From contig QZCP01000090.1 of the NCBI GenBank assembly GCA_003956705.1, positions 186,001-250,000 on the forward strand: DNA of 64,000 nucleotides. The letters run 5' to 3'. This document shows, piece by piece, positions 24,470 through 35,836 of this stretch (the first letter of the stretch is position 1; each line of letters starts with the position of its first letter). The translations under genes and the position numbers were made by a program. The DNA comes from Brevipalpus yothersi. Taxonomy: Eukaryota; Arthropoda; Arachnida; Trombidiformes; Tenuipalpidae. Under the pieces are notes generated by a model that did no database searches, was not told where the DNA came from, and was given only the letters and a program-made list of their open reading frames with translations.

Positions 24470-25174
24470 GTAAGTTTCCGCTTTCTTCTGGTTGAGAAAA
24501 TTCCATGAAATTCTGAATAAGAAAACGCTCATTTTTGTTGTTCATTTCAAATTATTCTAATTATTCCTCGATTATAGTATTCGAGCAAGTGCTTCAAGAA
24601 TCAAAACAAGCTGGTCTTCATCTGAACGATCAAAAACACGCGAGTTGTCGGGCAAAGATGGTAGTTGAATTGAATCATCTAACCACAAAGAGAAATTCGA
24701 CTCTTTAGGCTAAATGAGCTGCAATGGGAATGAAAAACGTAATTTGAATATTACCTCAGGACTTTTAGCGAGATTTTGATAATTATCGTCTCGTTCTCCA
24801 TGAGATGCCTTTTCATTTCTAACATGGACGACATTCTCATGATCTATGACTCGCTCCTGATCATGAATCAAAAATACTTGCAAGGTTAAGAATGAACGAT
24901 TTAACACTATAAATCATCCTATTTTCATGCAAATGATGCGACAAGTATAAAAATATTAGCAGGTTATCATTCAGTTTTATGAAAAAGTGGTAGCCTGGGA
25001 ATCACTCACAATTTTTCACATTCCAACATTTACTGGTGACTCAATTCTCTTTCGCATCTCCATGGTATACATGTTGCGACTAGAACTCTCTTTCTTAATT
25101 AAATTTCAGTTCTCGATAGCAATTTTCTTTCTTGAGCGTATTGTTTCATCCTAGCTTGATAAAGAGTCAAAATA
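24470..25174. other. Intergenic; candidate TATA for the acyltransferase gene
   Basis: No carotenoid-oxygenase exons 3-7 are detectable here. A TATAAAAA at 24946-24953 lies about 225 bases upstream of the next ATG and is a plausible core promoter. Confidence 0.4.
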
Positions 25175-28100
25175 ATGATTGAGCTTGAGTTGACTGAAAT
25201 CTCATTACTTTTCTCATTACTTTTCTCCAGTTTTTCTGTTATTCATGTGAACACTCTTGATTGGAAGGATCCAGATTATGAAACTACCACAGTCACGAAA
25301 GCAAAATTGATAGAATCTAAAGTTGATTTCGGTTATCTTTTTTGGAATTACGTTGCAGCTAGTGAACGAAGCATCTCGAAATTATCTGAAAAATGTATAA
25401 AAGAGCTGACATCAGCCGAAAAAAACTCTCAGACTGGAAATTTGGGAAGTGAGTTATAAAACTGTGAAAACATTGCCAATTGAAATGAAACCAATTCAAT
25501 TTTATCTGAAGTTTCAGTCAGATCTCTAGCTGGAAAGTTTCCTCAGGATATTGAGAAGGGAGTGATAAGTGATTATGGAGATTACGAGCAGTGCTCGACA
25601 ACAGAATTCATCACCCCGATGCAATACTGTCTTGCCTCTCTCTTGCCTCGAAAGGAATCGATGGATATTGAGGAGGTAATGGGAAACAAATCTGCGTTTT
25701 CGACAATTGATTTCCTCCCTGCTTGCGGATTCACACTGAAAATTGGACTTTGTGTTCCTCAGGCATGTACAACAAGTGAGATCAGCGAAATTCTGGCCAA
25801 TGGTGAGTAATTCCTTCAACTTCCACTGAAAAAGTTCTGATGAAAGCAGAAAAAAGCATGATCTCTCCTCATGATTGGACTGAAATTTTTTTCCATCAGC
25901 TATCAAACAAACCAACTGGAAGCAAGCTCGAGAATGTAGATGTCAGAGAGGAGAGCTCGATCTCAAAGTGGGAACACCGATAGCACTTCAAATCTGTTCG
26001 ATGTGGGTTGACTTTGATTTCTGTTACAATATTGGCAATACACTTTGGACCTAAATTTCTCCTCTTCCTGCCAGATTGTTCATCGGTACATTGATACTAC
26101 TGGTCATATGGGCATTCATCAAAGATTTGCTATTGATTATGATGCCGAAGCAAACATCACAGCCAGGTTTTTTGTATTCCTGCTTTTCGCCGAGGAATAA
26201 CATCTTGGATCTTCTCAAGAGTGACGGAAACAGATCGAGAAGGATGGATGAATTGAGATTACTCATCTATCAAATTGTTTTTATGTTGCACATATGTATG
26301 TGGCCTGTCCTCTTTGGAGGCTCCTCTGTCCGTGAGTGATGCTGAACCACTGTTCTCAATAGAAAGAGTTGATGAATCCTCTGCCCTCAGAAAATTTCGA
26401 GGATTTCAGGAAAATAACGAAAGAATTCATGGCTCAACCTATGATCAACAGCTATTACTTCGAAGGGATGTTTGCCTTAGGGTGAGTGAATACATAAAAA
26501 TTGTTTTTGTTTCTGATTTTCTATCTTCCATAGAGGTTTCTCTTCATCGATGATCATCTTGACTGGTACCAATAAAAACACGAAACTATATAGCTATCTT
26601 GAGATTATTGCAATAAGATTCTTATCGTGAGTTTTTTGACCACTAGAATAAATGGAATTAGTCAGCTAGATCGAATTTCAATTTGCTTTGTCCAATGGTT
26701 TTGATCCTTAGAATGTCCTTAGTTGTTGTGGCCACAATTTTCTTGGAGGTTTTTGCTTCGTTCTTCTACACTGGCTTGGGTTTTCTAGTTTTCCCAGAGA
26801 GTCCAACAGAGGCTTGCAGTAAAAGTTTTTGGTTCCAAGTCCTTCAAATAAAAACTTTAGAAAAGCGGTTCAATTTGGTGAGCTGAATCAAATCAGGTGA
26901 ATTAAGTATTTGTATTGATGTCATTTTCTAAAATTTCCAAGTGTGCACCACACCTTTGGACAATCTCAGCTGAGTTTCATCTCTTCATACCAATGGTTTT
27001 TCTGGTCTATCTCTACCATCATCATAAAATATTGGCAAAGACCATGCTGAGTCTCCTTGCAGCTCTTGGACTCGCATACACAGTGTCTTTGTTTTATAGG
27101 GAGAATATTCAACCAAATTTGGCGATTTATCCCTACCATCTTGGGTGAGTATTCCAGAAAAACTGTTGTTCATCTATTTTATCTCCTATATCCACCTCCC
27201 GAATATCATTATAACCATTCAGTCCAAGTTTAGCGTATATGATGGAATTTTACATGGCAACTCCTCCTCATCTTTGGATGTACATGGGCGGTGTTTTGCT
27301 AGTGGTACTGGTCCTGGAGAAATTTGATTTAAAGATTGCAAGTGTGAGTATTTTAAAAACAATTCTATTCATTGTTTTTGATCATGACCCAAATTTTCTA
27401 GAGATGGCGAAATTCTTTCACAATCTTCTCGATTTTCTTGATTCTCGCATGTTCTTACTCCATTGCTTTATTCAATATATTCCAAGTTGAGCCTGATGCC
27501 ACAAAAAGCGCTATCTACATACTATCAGTATTCTCTAGCTACTATGTTTGTCTCATTTGGCTCGCTTTATCCTGTGCCAAAGAAGGGAGAGCAATCATCC
27601 AAAGTCGAATAGCTAGCAAAAACTCTTCTCTTCCAAAAATGAAGCGAGAATCAATTGAAATGAGAGCAGATGATATCCAGGTTGACGATGGAGAAAGAAA
27701 TGAGAAAAAAGAATGGCTTCACGTCTTCTTGAAGCTTTCACGAGTTGCATTTTTCCCTTCATCGATGGTCATTCACGCCTATTACTCGTCAATCAGTGGA
27801 AAAATATATCTTTTGAGTCTAGAACAGGTAAAAACTACTGAATTTTTCACAGAAGTTTGAATGCTGAATACTTGGTTCCGATCATTGATATCTCACTTTA
27901 TCCTTCTTTTTCTTCCTTTTTTCTTCCCTCTTGAGTAGCTGGGCAATATTATTGTGATCTATTTTTGCATATATTTGGTAGCTCCTATTTTCCACCTCAT
28001 GATAACAGGTCCTCTCACTAGACTACTGAAAGGCACCAAGATGAAGTGAGTAGCAATCAGGGGCCTTGGAGTAGGATTTCTATGAAAGTGAATTAGTACT

Positions 28101-28180
28101 TTACTAATCAGTTAATTGTTGACTGTGTTTTCATTGCTAGACCACATGGTACGTGTGATCATCGTTCAAAGAAACTTTGA
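25175..28180 (+). CDS. NRF-6-type membrane acyltransferase (nose resistant to fluoxetine family)
   Basis: Predicted multi-pass membrane acyltransferase. Worm relatives are needed for lipid transport and yolk or drug uptake in the gut. Exons: 25175-25448, 25518-25802, 25900-26002, 26075-26331, 26367-26481, 26534-26626, 26712-26877, 26942-27144, 27223-27343, 27402-27827, 27939-28045 and 28141-28180. They total 2190 nt (729 aa). An N-terminal signal-like segment is followed by the extracellular NRF domain (about 60-220) with cysteines in YEQCS, CGFTLKIGLC and CxC contexts. A multi-helix acyltransferase-3 region comes next, with MAQPMINSYYFEG, APHLWTISAEFHLF and a HAYYSSISGK segment near the end. 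The junction between exons 4 and 5 is uncertain: two phase-compatible choices both give a 35-nt intron. It sits between a broken and an intact carotenoid oxygenase. Confidence 0.82.
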
Positions 28181-28805
28181 GATACTCCAATCATCTCGGA
28201 AACAAAGTTTTTATCACTGATTTTTGTATTGAAATAGTAAAATATCGTTAGAAAGATGGTCCATTGATTCAATCAGTTTAGGAAAACTAAAATTGATCTC
28301 AATTCACATGATCATTGAGAGTTCATAGAAACAACAAAAAGATTTCATGGTTGACCTAGTTTACTTTTCAAGCACCAATTATGACTGAAATCAGTTTAAT
28401 ATATTTTTTCTACTTGATTTTCCCGATCGTTTTTTTGATAGAATTTTCTATCAGCTGTATTCTGATTGATGATTCTAGTTTTGAAAAGGAAGCGATAAAA
28501 GATAAAATTTTTTTCATCAAATCTCTAGTTATCTCTGTTTCATTCTAAATCAAAAGACAGTCAACGACGTTGACACATCAGACAAGGAAACATGAACAAA
28601 TTTTTTCGCAATAAAGTTGATCTGTATCCTTGGGAGCTGAATCGAGAGTTAATATAATCAGAGATAAAAACTCTTTGCATCTTTCATGCTATTTTTCATT
28701 TGATAAATACCTTGTGGTAATCTGCAAAACGCCAAAAACACCCATGGATTCAAGCCCACTTCTTGACTGTCGAAATTGATTGAGAATCGGTGAAAATTCG
28801 CCACA
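28181..28805. other. Intergenic upstream of carotenoid oxygenase C
   Basis: No gene recognised. Lies between the end of the acyltransferase and the copy C start. Confidence 0.45.
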
Positions 28806-30319
28806 ATGGAGGGCAACATACTCTGTCGGACCTGTAAACAAGAATGCAACGAACCTGTGGAAGCCCAAATCAGAGGTCAGTAAAGCTATGTGATGATTTC
28901 AAAAACTTTTGTCATTCACCTATTTTTGATTCCAATAAGGATCCATACCGATATGGCTGAGTGGCACTCTGTTGCGTAATGGTCCTGGTATGAAAGAGAT
29001 TGGTGGTCATAAAATGGGCCATCTTTTTGATGGCCTAGCCTTGATCACTCAATATGAAATCGGAAACGGAAAGGTGAAATTTCGAAGTAGATTTCTTCGT
29101 AGTGAAGCTTACTGTCGAGCTATGGAAGCCCAAAGAATTGTGATATCAGAATTTGGTACTCGAGCTATGCCTGATCCGTGCAGAAATTTTTTCAAAAGAT
29201 ACATGACATATTTTCTGCCCACCAAAATTAATGATAATGCAACAGTTAACTTTTATCCTATTGGTGATAAAATATATGCTACCACTGAGACACCGAGACT
29301 TTGGGAAATAGATCCACAAAGTTTGGATGCTGTCAAAAGACTCGATATGACCAAATATGTAGTTCTGAACACATATTCAGCTCATCCACACATTGAAAGA
29401 GATGGTGTTATCTACAATATTGGCAGTAATTTTGTCGGTAAAGGTTCATACAAGATTATCAAGACCGTTCCAGAATCTCCTTTCACTGGTTTAATGGAAG
29501 TATCAGTCTTGTGTACCATTCCTATTCGACACCCACTTCATCCGAGCTACTATCACAGCTTCTTGACCACAGATGATTACATTATATTCATTGATCAGGC
29601 ATTTTGCATATCTATGAAAACTTATGTGAAGAATCAAATCTTGGGAAAAACTTTTGCAACCTCAATGCACTACAAACCTAAATATAAGGTATACTCTTCT
29701 CATTTGAATTGTTTCCCTGAATCGATTGATTGATGATCTTATTTGTTGCTCAAGAACCATTTTGTGGTCATCGAAAAGAAAACTGGGCAAATTATTCCAC
29801 AAAAATATGTAAGTGAGCCCTTCTTCTTCCTACACACCATAAATGCATACCAAGAAGATGAACACATAGTCTGTGACATATGCTGCTTTGATGATGGTCA
29901 AGCATGGCAAGACTTATTCGGAGAGGAACTTATTGACGTTATCAAGAAATCTCAATCTGGTTCATTGGCTGAAACTTTCTTTGCACAAGGCCTCAATTCG
30001 AAAGCTAAAAGATTCATCATTCCATTAGATTTGAGAGTAGGAACAAGTTTAAGAATTCTGGTCATTCTTAGCTCAATAATCGTATCATTTTACAGAGAAA
30101 TGGTAATCTTGTTCGACTTGATTCAGCCGTGGCTACAGCTTTTGCTGTGAAAAATCGGATTCTTTTGACTCCTGAAATTCTTACACCATTGAGTAAGTTT
30201 CTCTCGATTTCACATGAATATGCCTCTCAAATACAGATTTTACTGTTACAAAATTCACCGAGAAATCCATCCAACTTAGTTTATATCTTTAAGATTTTCG
30301 AGGAATTCTAGTCGATCCT

Positions 30320-30384
<65 letters not shown>

Positions 30385-30980
30385 AATAGGCATAAAATTT
30401 ATCGAGATGCCTCAGATACACTATGTGAAATGTAATGGACGTAAATATCGATACTTTTATGGTATTACAAGGAATGAAAAATATATAACACAGTTGGTAA
30501 GTGAAGGATCATAAATCATAAGATGTAAGATTGTGAAAGGTTGTGCCTGAAATTTTGCCGGAAAATCTTTTTCCAGGCTAAAGTAGATGTGGTGACAAAA
30601 ACAGCCAAGGTATTGGTTGAACCAGAATATAATTTTTTAGAGCCAATTTTTGTTCCTCATCCAATTGCCAGCTCAGAGGATGATGGTAAGTTGGATTATT
30701 TCTATGGATTTCTTGTCAAGCTAGAAACTCCATGTTATTTAAAACAATCTTTCCAGACCAATAATGCTGAAGAAATACTTAAAATTTTTCTATCCTTTAC
30801 GTAGGAATAGTTTTATCACTTGCCATTTCAGATAAAGAAGAAAACAAAGGATTTCTCGTTTTCATGGATGGTAAATCATTCGAAGAGATAGCTAGAGCTG
30901 AGTTCACAAGTCCATCGCCATTGGTCAATGATTTTCATGGAATTTTCTTAGGTGAAAACAATAAGCCATATGCTCCTTGA
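28806..30980 (+). CDS. Carotenoid oxygenase (NinaB/BCO/RPE65 family), copy C, complete
   Basis: Second intact paralogue. Exons: 28806-28875, 28940-29688, 29755-30036, 30096-30192, 30390-30496, 30577-30685 and 30805-30980. They total 1590 nt (529 aa). Exons 1, 2, 5, 6 and 7 have exactly the lengths found in copy A; exons 3 and 4 differ by 9 and 3 bases. All four iron histidines are present (AHPHIE, YYHSF, HTINAYQ, FHGIF), together with MPDPCRNFFKRY in place of LPDPCK. Intron 4 contains a (CT)n array ending only five bases before the acceptor region, so the microsatellite acts as the polypyrimidine tract. Like copy A, it probably cleaves or isomerises a carotenoid; different N-terminal and loop residues leave room for different substrates. 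Confidence 0.95.
30322..30384 (+). repeat. (CT)n microsatellite in intron 4 of carotenoid oxygenase C
   Basis: About 60 bases of almost pure CT run into the CTCTAATAG acceptor at 30381-30389. Length variation would directly change the polypyrimidine tract of this intron. Confidence 0.9.
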
Positions 30981-31744
30981 TGATCTTCTGGATTTTTCCA
31001 CTCATTTTTATATCAGGCTTAGTATCTAGAGAAATATTTATCATTAGTCTCTCCTGGAGGTATTCCCCCTAGTTTTTGTTCTCTAATAGTCTTTCATCAC
31101 ATAAGAGGGATCAGTAGGTTTGCAGAATTGAAATAAAAGAGGTGTCTCAGAGATGGAATATGAATTTATTTCGCATTTTCGATTTCCTCAGATCTTCCTG
31201 TCTACCTGTATACACTTGTACCAATACCAACACGTCGTATTGGAAAAGGGTATTCTCAGGAAAATAAAATTCAGTAAGGTACTTCACTACCATGAAGATA
31301 TAAATCAATCCTCATCACGAGATTGAAAATGGAAACTTTTATTGGCACGTCGGATGCAGTCTCAATTTTTCCTCTAGAACATTCATTTATCAATCTCTCA
31401 ACTGAAGGATCTATCCCTGCGCTTCAAGCTTGATTATATTATTAATGAAGTTAAACAGTGTAAAAACAGAAAAAAAACAGTCAAATATACTTGTATTTGA
31501 GACTGAGGAGCTACGAGATACTTGAGTTTCAGATCCCAATGAAAGTGATAATGTTAGTGTTGACAAATCACGATTTAACTCCTCGAAGATGTGATTTATC
31601 TAAACAAGAAAAACTTATGAGGAAAATTATTTCGGAATTGAGTGATAGAGACAAATTTTAAGCAAAATCTAATTCTTTATTAGCAAAAAAACCTTTGACT
31701 GGCCAATTTATTATAAAGAAGAGATAAGGAAAAAGTTTCAGTGG
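30981..31744. other. Intergenic after carotenoid oxygenase C
   Basis: 3' UTR with AATAAAAG near 31133, then AT-rich DNA. I see no oxygenase exons here. Confidence 0.45.
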
Positions 31745-31948
31745 TTTGTCATCACCTCCCTCATGCTCATAGGAGAGCTTGATTGTTAGCTATTCGAAGT
31801 TAGATTGAATACTAAATCAGATTGAAAATTTTTTCACTCATCAATGATCTAAAATCTTCTCGCAATCTGAAATGTCTACTGTAGAAAGTCCTCTGGTCAG
31901 AAATTGTCGGTCAGAATGCCTTGAGCCTGTGGAAGCAACTGTCAAAGG
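31745..31948 (+). repeat. Segmental duplication, downstream copy (promoter plus exon 1)
   Basis: Partner of 23475-23675, with colinear matches through the putative promoter and leader and into exon 1 up to its donor. Confidence 0.75.
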
Positions 31949-32423
31949 TAAGAAAGTTGAGATTTTACTGCGTCACGAGAAATGATAAATTCAATTTTCA
32001 GCTAGTAAGTATATCACCCTGACAATAATAACAGTAAATGATATCATCGAAGGCTAAAATCGATCTTAAAATACTGCCTCTCAGGGTAAAATAGATACAA
32101 TTGAGAAGACTACCAAAATTTGGTACGAGAATGGTTTCCATATTTCTGAACCCATATTCGTTCCAAAACCAAATGCTACTTCAGAAGATGATGGTGAGTT
32201 TTTCGTATTCAGACGTTTTTGCAGGAAATATCAACGTTTTCTTTACATTGTATTTCATCAAGGAGTGATCCTGGCAGCTGCTGTATCCGAATCAGAGGAG
32301 AAGAAAGGCTTCCTGGTATTTTTAGATGGTCAATCATTTAAAGAGTTTGCAAGAGTCGAATTTACAACCTCAACACCATTGGTCAATGATTTACATGGAA
32401 TTTTTTGGGGTAGAACGGAATGA
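31872..32423 (+). pseudogene. Carotenoid oxygenase copy D: exon 1 joined to exons 6-7 only
   Basis: Exon 1 (31872-31947, ending at a GTAAG donor) is followed after 137 bases by an intact exon 6 (32085-32193, 109 nt as in copies A and C) and an intact exon 7 (32263-32423, ending NDLHGIFWGRTE). Exons 2-5, about 1.2 kb of coding sequence with three of the four iron histidines, are absent. Splicing exon 1 straight to exon 6 would shift the frame and meet a stop at once. It cannot make an oxygenase. The open frames of exons 6 and 7 suggest recent loss or some retained constraint. An AATAAA lies near 32568. Confidence 0.85.
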
Positions 32424-32926
32424 ATTTTCTCTGCCTCCCAAATTTTTCGATTACTTTGGTAATTTCTGATCATAATTTTCGTTTCTAGTATCGATTATAT
32501 TATTTTATTTCTCACAAAGCCTTCTAATCTGTGCCTATGTGTAACTTGAACAGTTTCAGAGGATCAAATAAAGCACTCGAAAATTCCTTTATCAGAGGCA
32601 CTCTCAATTATTCTAAGATAGTTATAGTATAATATCCATGTCTGGCAAGAAAAATAAGAAATGAGTTGTATTCAAGGCGAGGCTAGCTCAAAAATGAGCC
32701 ATAAAATATTATCATTATGATCAGAATGAAGGAATGATTAAAGTTGGTTTCCTGAGGTAGATGAAATGAAAGTTGTTCGTGTTGCTCATTAGATGAAGCA
32801 ATCCTCAAAACTTTCCCAGTTCTAAAGTCAATTTCAATTCATGTCGAGAATCAAATAGTAAAAAAATAAAACATCAGATTTCACAATAAATTGATTTATT
32901 TATCGATTAATTTTGAAAAAATCGAA
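32424..32926. other. Convergent gap before ABCH-2
   Basis: About 500 bases with no coding signal; probable 3' UTRs. Confidence 0.45.
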
Positions 32927-35032
32927 TTATTTCTTCACTCTCTTCTTCAAACTTGAAAAAGATACATACGTGAGCACAATCAAATAGAAGGCATTAATCA
33001 TGTATCCCTGATAAATTGTTGGATTTGATATGTCTAGATTCCGTAAAAGTATAGTTCGGAGGGCTTCCAGAGGTTTAGTGTTTGGTAAAAGACCAGAGAC
33101 AGCTGACAAGTAATATGGTTGAGATTCGAGAGTTATACAAGTTCCAGATACTCCAGCAACAGTGTAATACATTGATAAACCAGTAACTAGAATAAAAATT
33201 TCACTAACCAAAGACGTGGCTATCCACTGTCCAAGCAGAAGACCAATTAACGATTGACCCCAAAGAATTCCACCTGCCAAAACAATGCTTCGAAAGGTGA
33301 CCGTTAATTGGAGAAGATAGATAACGGTAAAAAGTGATAAAATCGTAGAGCTAGTCATAAAAAAACTATTGGCAAAATTTTGAGCGATGAAAATCTGTCC
33401 AACCGAAAGTCCAGTAGAAAGATATCGATGTAAAGTTTTGTCCGTAATATCGGTGATCATAGAGAATCCAGCAACAATGACACAACAGCTACTACTTAGA
33501 CCAATAATTCCACCAATTAGCGTGAAATAACTTTTGTCAGCTATTTTATCCTTATCTTCTCCAAGAATTGGATCCCCAGTATCAATAGGAAATGGTGGAA
33601 AGTCTTTTAAGCCCAAATTTACTCTCGATGCTTTGTAAAATTTTAGATAGGCATCTTGGAGGTAACTTTCCATAGCATCGAACACAAATGTATCTGCTGC
33701 ATCGCCATACATACGGACAATCGTGTTCTTGGCTTCAGCTTCACTCAAGTCGGAAAAATGTTCCGTTAGACGGGCCAAAAAATGATCTGAAAATTGAGAA
33801 TTTATGTATACAACTCCAGAAATCTTGAGCGTTTTGGCATCTTCCATAGCATCAACTAGACTATTGTAGTGAATTAATCGAAAAACCTGCTGATTCATGT
33901 AATCAACGAAGTGTTTTGGATTGGTACATTCTAGGCAAATTGGTGTGATGTTTCGACGTCGATATTCTGTATCATCAGAAAATACCGTTTGATTTTCGAT
34001 CACAATTCCAACAGGAGCTCCAATCACTCGTGGACTCAAACACAAGTGTATCAAAAGTATTGTTACTGTTGGAATTGTAACACATAGGAAAATTGAGGCT
34101 GGATTACGAGCAAAAGCATGAAAATAACGGAAAACAAGGGCTAATGTTATCCAAATTTTGTACCAGAAATAATCTTTGTGCATCCTAGCCTGCATATATT
34201 GTCGCTCAGATAGTTCCTGATCATATGGTAGTGGAATTGGAGCATCCTTATCGCTATTCTCAATACGACAGCACATCTCAAAGAATGCATCATCCATATT
34301 GGTTGTATTAGTTTTTTCGAGAATAAAATCTGGAGATCCCATTCCAACAACCAAACCTTTTCGTAAGAAGTAAATTATGTTCGCTTTACGGCATTCTTCA
34401 ATGTAATGGGTTGTTATCACGATACTCGAACCCTTTTCCTTAGCAATTTTGACCAGAAGTTGCCATATCCCCGATCGAAGTGGTGGATCACAACCCACTG
34501 TTGGCTCATCCAGAATCATTAAAGGTGGAGAATGAAGTAGCGCGATTGCTAATGAAACTCGACGTCTCATACCACCACTCAATTGATTCATATATTTGTG
34601 ACCACATTCGGACAGACCAACTTGTTTCAATAATAACGGTATTTTGGTTCGAATGTCTTTGATGGTCATTTTGTACAGTAAACCGAAGAAGAATAGACTC
34701 TGTCGAACATTAAGATCACGAGGAAGAGCTTCATCTTGAGGCATATAGCCAACATTAGGTCCTGGAATACCAGCACATTTTTCACCAATATTCTTACCGA
34801 ATAATGTCACTTCACCTTTGTTTGCTGGCAATAGAGAGAGAATAATGTTGATTAGAGTTGTTTTTCCACATCCACTTGGACCAACAATGGCAGTGATCTC
34901 CGATGAATTTGTTCTAATGGTTATATTCCTCAAAATTTGAGCGTCCGACTGTGGACCATAGGAAAAAGCTATGTTTCTGGCATTTAGAACCAATTTATTT
35001 GGATTAAACGAAGTAGTTTGTTCGAAGTTCAT
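32927..35032 (-). CDS. ABC transporter, ABCH subfamily half transporter (copy 2)
   Basis: Single-exon gene of 701 aa. ATPase domain: Walker A GPSGCGKTT (51-59), GPNVGYMPQD with its Q-loop (91-100), signature LSGGM (151-155), Walker B LMILDEP (171-177) and switch His 209. The membrane half starts at about residue 295 (FLCVTIPTVTILLIHLCL), has a large loop of about 200 residues with a CLEC pair, and then five helices to the C-terminus. GPNVGYMPQDEAL is the classic arthropod ABCH form. Clearly diverged from copy 1 (different N-terminus and loops), so this is an old duplication. Predicted plasma-membrane exporter of lipids or xenobiotics, working as a dimer. Confidence 0.92.
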   Translation of the reverse strand: MNFEQTTSFNPNKLVLNARNIAFSYGPQSDAQILRNITIRTNSSEITAIVGPSGCGKTTLINIILSLLPANKGEVTLFGKNIGEKCAGIPGPNVGYMPQDEALPRDLNVRQSLFFFGLLYKMTIKDIRTKIPLLLKQVGLSECGHKYMNQLSGGMRRRVSLAIALLHSPPLMILDEPTVGCDPPLRSGIWQLLVKIAKEKGSSIVITTHYIEECRKANIIYFLRKGLVVGMGSPDFILEKTNTTNMDDAFFEMCCRIENSDKDAPIPLPYDQELSERQYMQARMHKDYFWYKIWITLALVFRYFHAFARNPASIFLCVTIPTVTILLIHLCLSPRVIGAPVGIVIENQTVFSDDTEYRRRNITPICLECTNPKHFVDYMNQQVFRLIHYNSLVDAMEDAKTLKISGVVYINSQFSDHFLARLTEHFSDLSEAEAKNTIVRMYGDAADTFVFDAMESYLQDAYLKFYKASRVNLGLKDFPPFPIDTGDPILGEDKDKIADKSYFTLIGGIIGLSSSCCVIVAGFSMITDITDKTLHRYLSTGLSVGQIFIAQNFANSFFMTSSTILSLFTVIYLLQLTVTFRSIVLAGGILWGQSLIGLLLGQWIATSLVSEIFILVTGLSMYYTVAGVSGTCITLESQPYYLSAVSGLLPNTKPLEALRTILLRNLDISNPTIYQGYMINAFYLIVLTYVSFSSLKKRVKK

Positions 35033-35836
35033 TGCATAGGTCAGAATTGGTCACTCTCTGCTCGAATTTTCATGATACTTGTACAAATTGTAAGGATAAA
35101 GATTTACAGGAGACCACATCATGTGTGGAGGAAGTATTGGAAAAATTTTTTACTGCATCAGACTGTGGATCAATTTCCTTAATCAATTGATCAGTTGATT
35201 GATCAATACTTGTAAATGAGCTCAGTTAGTTTTTGAATGTTCTTACCTTCATTCTGTGATAAAAAAATACACATGATTTGATTCATTGATTTTTTCCTAA
35301 CAGAGTGAAGCAAAAAACTCAAAAACGATTTCTAATTGATTATATGCCACAAAATCTTCCTCCAAGTGACTTCAGAAAGAGCCTAAAAGCAACATGCAAA
35401 TAAGTTCAACAGAAGGAAAGTTAATTACATGTACTCACTAGATCCTCGTACTTTATGCATAGACTATTCTGACAGTACATGTAATGTATATGACTATATA
35501 TGATATGTTCATGATTCAAGAAAAAGAGATTTTGACTCTTTAATAAACTGAATTCTAGGGACGAATTTTGTCTCCACATGTTATTTTACATATTGAATAT
35601 AGAGTTATGGAATATATTGATTTTTATGATGATTCCATGAATGAACGATATTTGCATTCTAATGACTTGACTTGCCAATCAATTATTTTTTTTCTTTTGC
35701 TTTGGGATGTGAATGCACTTGTATTCGTTATATTTCCATTTTTCACTACCTATTACACATTATGATAAGGCACATTCGATTCATAATGTGAGCAATATTT
35801 TAATATTATATTTTAAACCAAATTTGATCAGTTCCA
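35033..35836. other. Intergenic between divergent ABCH-2 and GR-like gene
   Basis: AT-rich; includes a palindromic TTGATCA-rich patch near 35178-35212. A 65-aa frame at 35568-35765 has no recognisable family. Confidence 0.4.

Noticed and set aside
20703..30980. Horizontal transfer of the carotenoid oxygenases or acyltransferase from bacteria or fungi
   Set aside because: The genes have many spliceosomal introns, composition like their neighbours, and animal-type motifs (PDPCK of the BCO/RPE65 group, the NRF domain). No sign of recent transfer.
35568..35765. 65-aa hydrophobic frame upstream of the GR-like gene
   Set aside because: Considered as an extra GR exon, but it ends in a stop with no donor in frame and the GR model is already full length from 35837.
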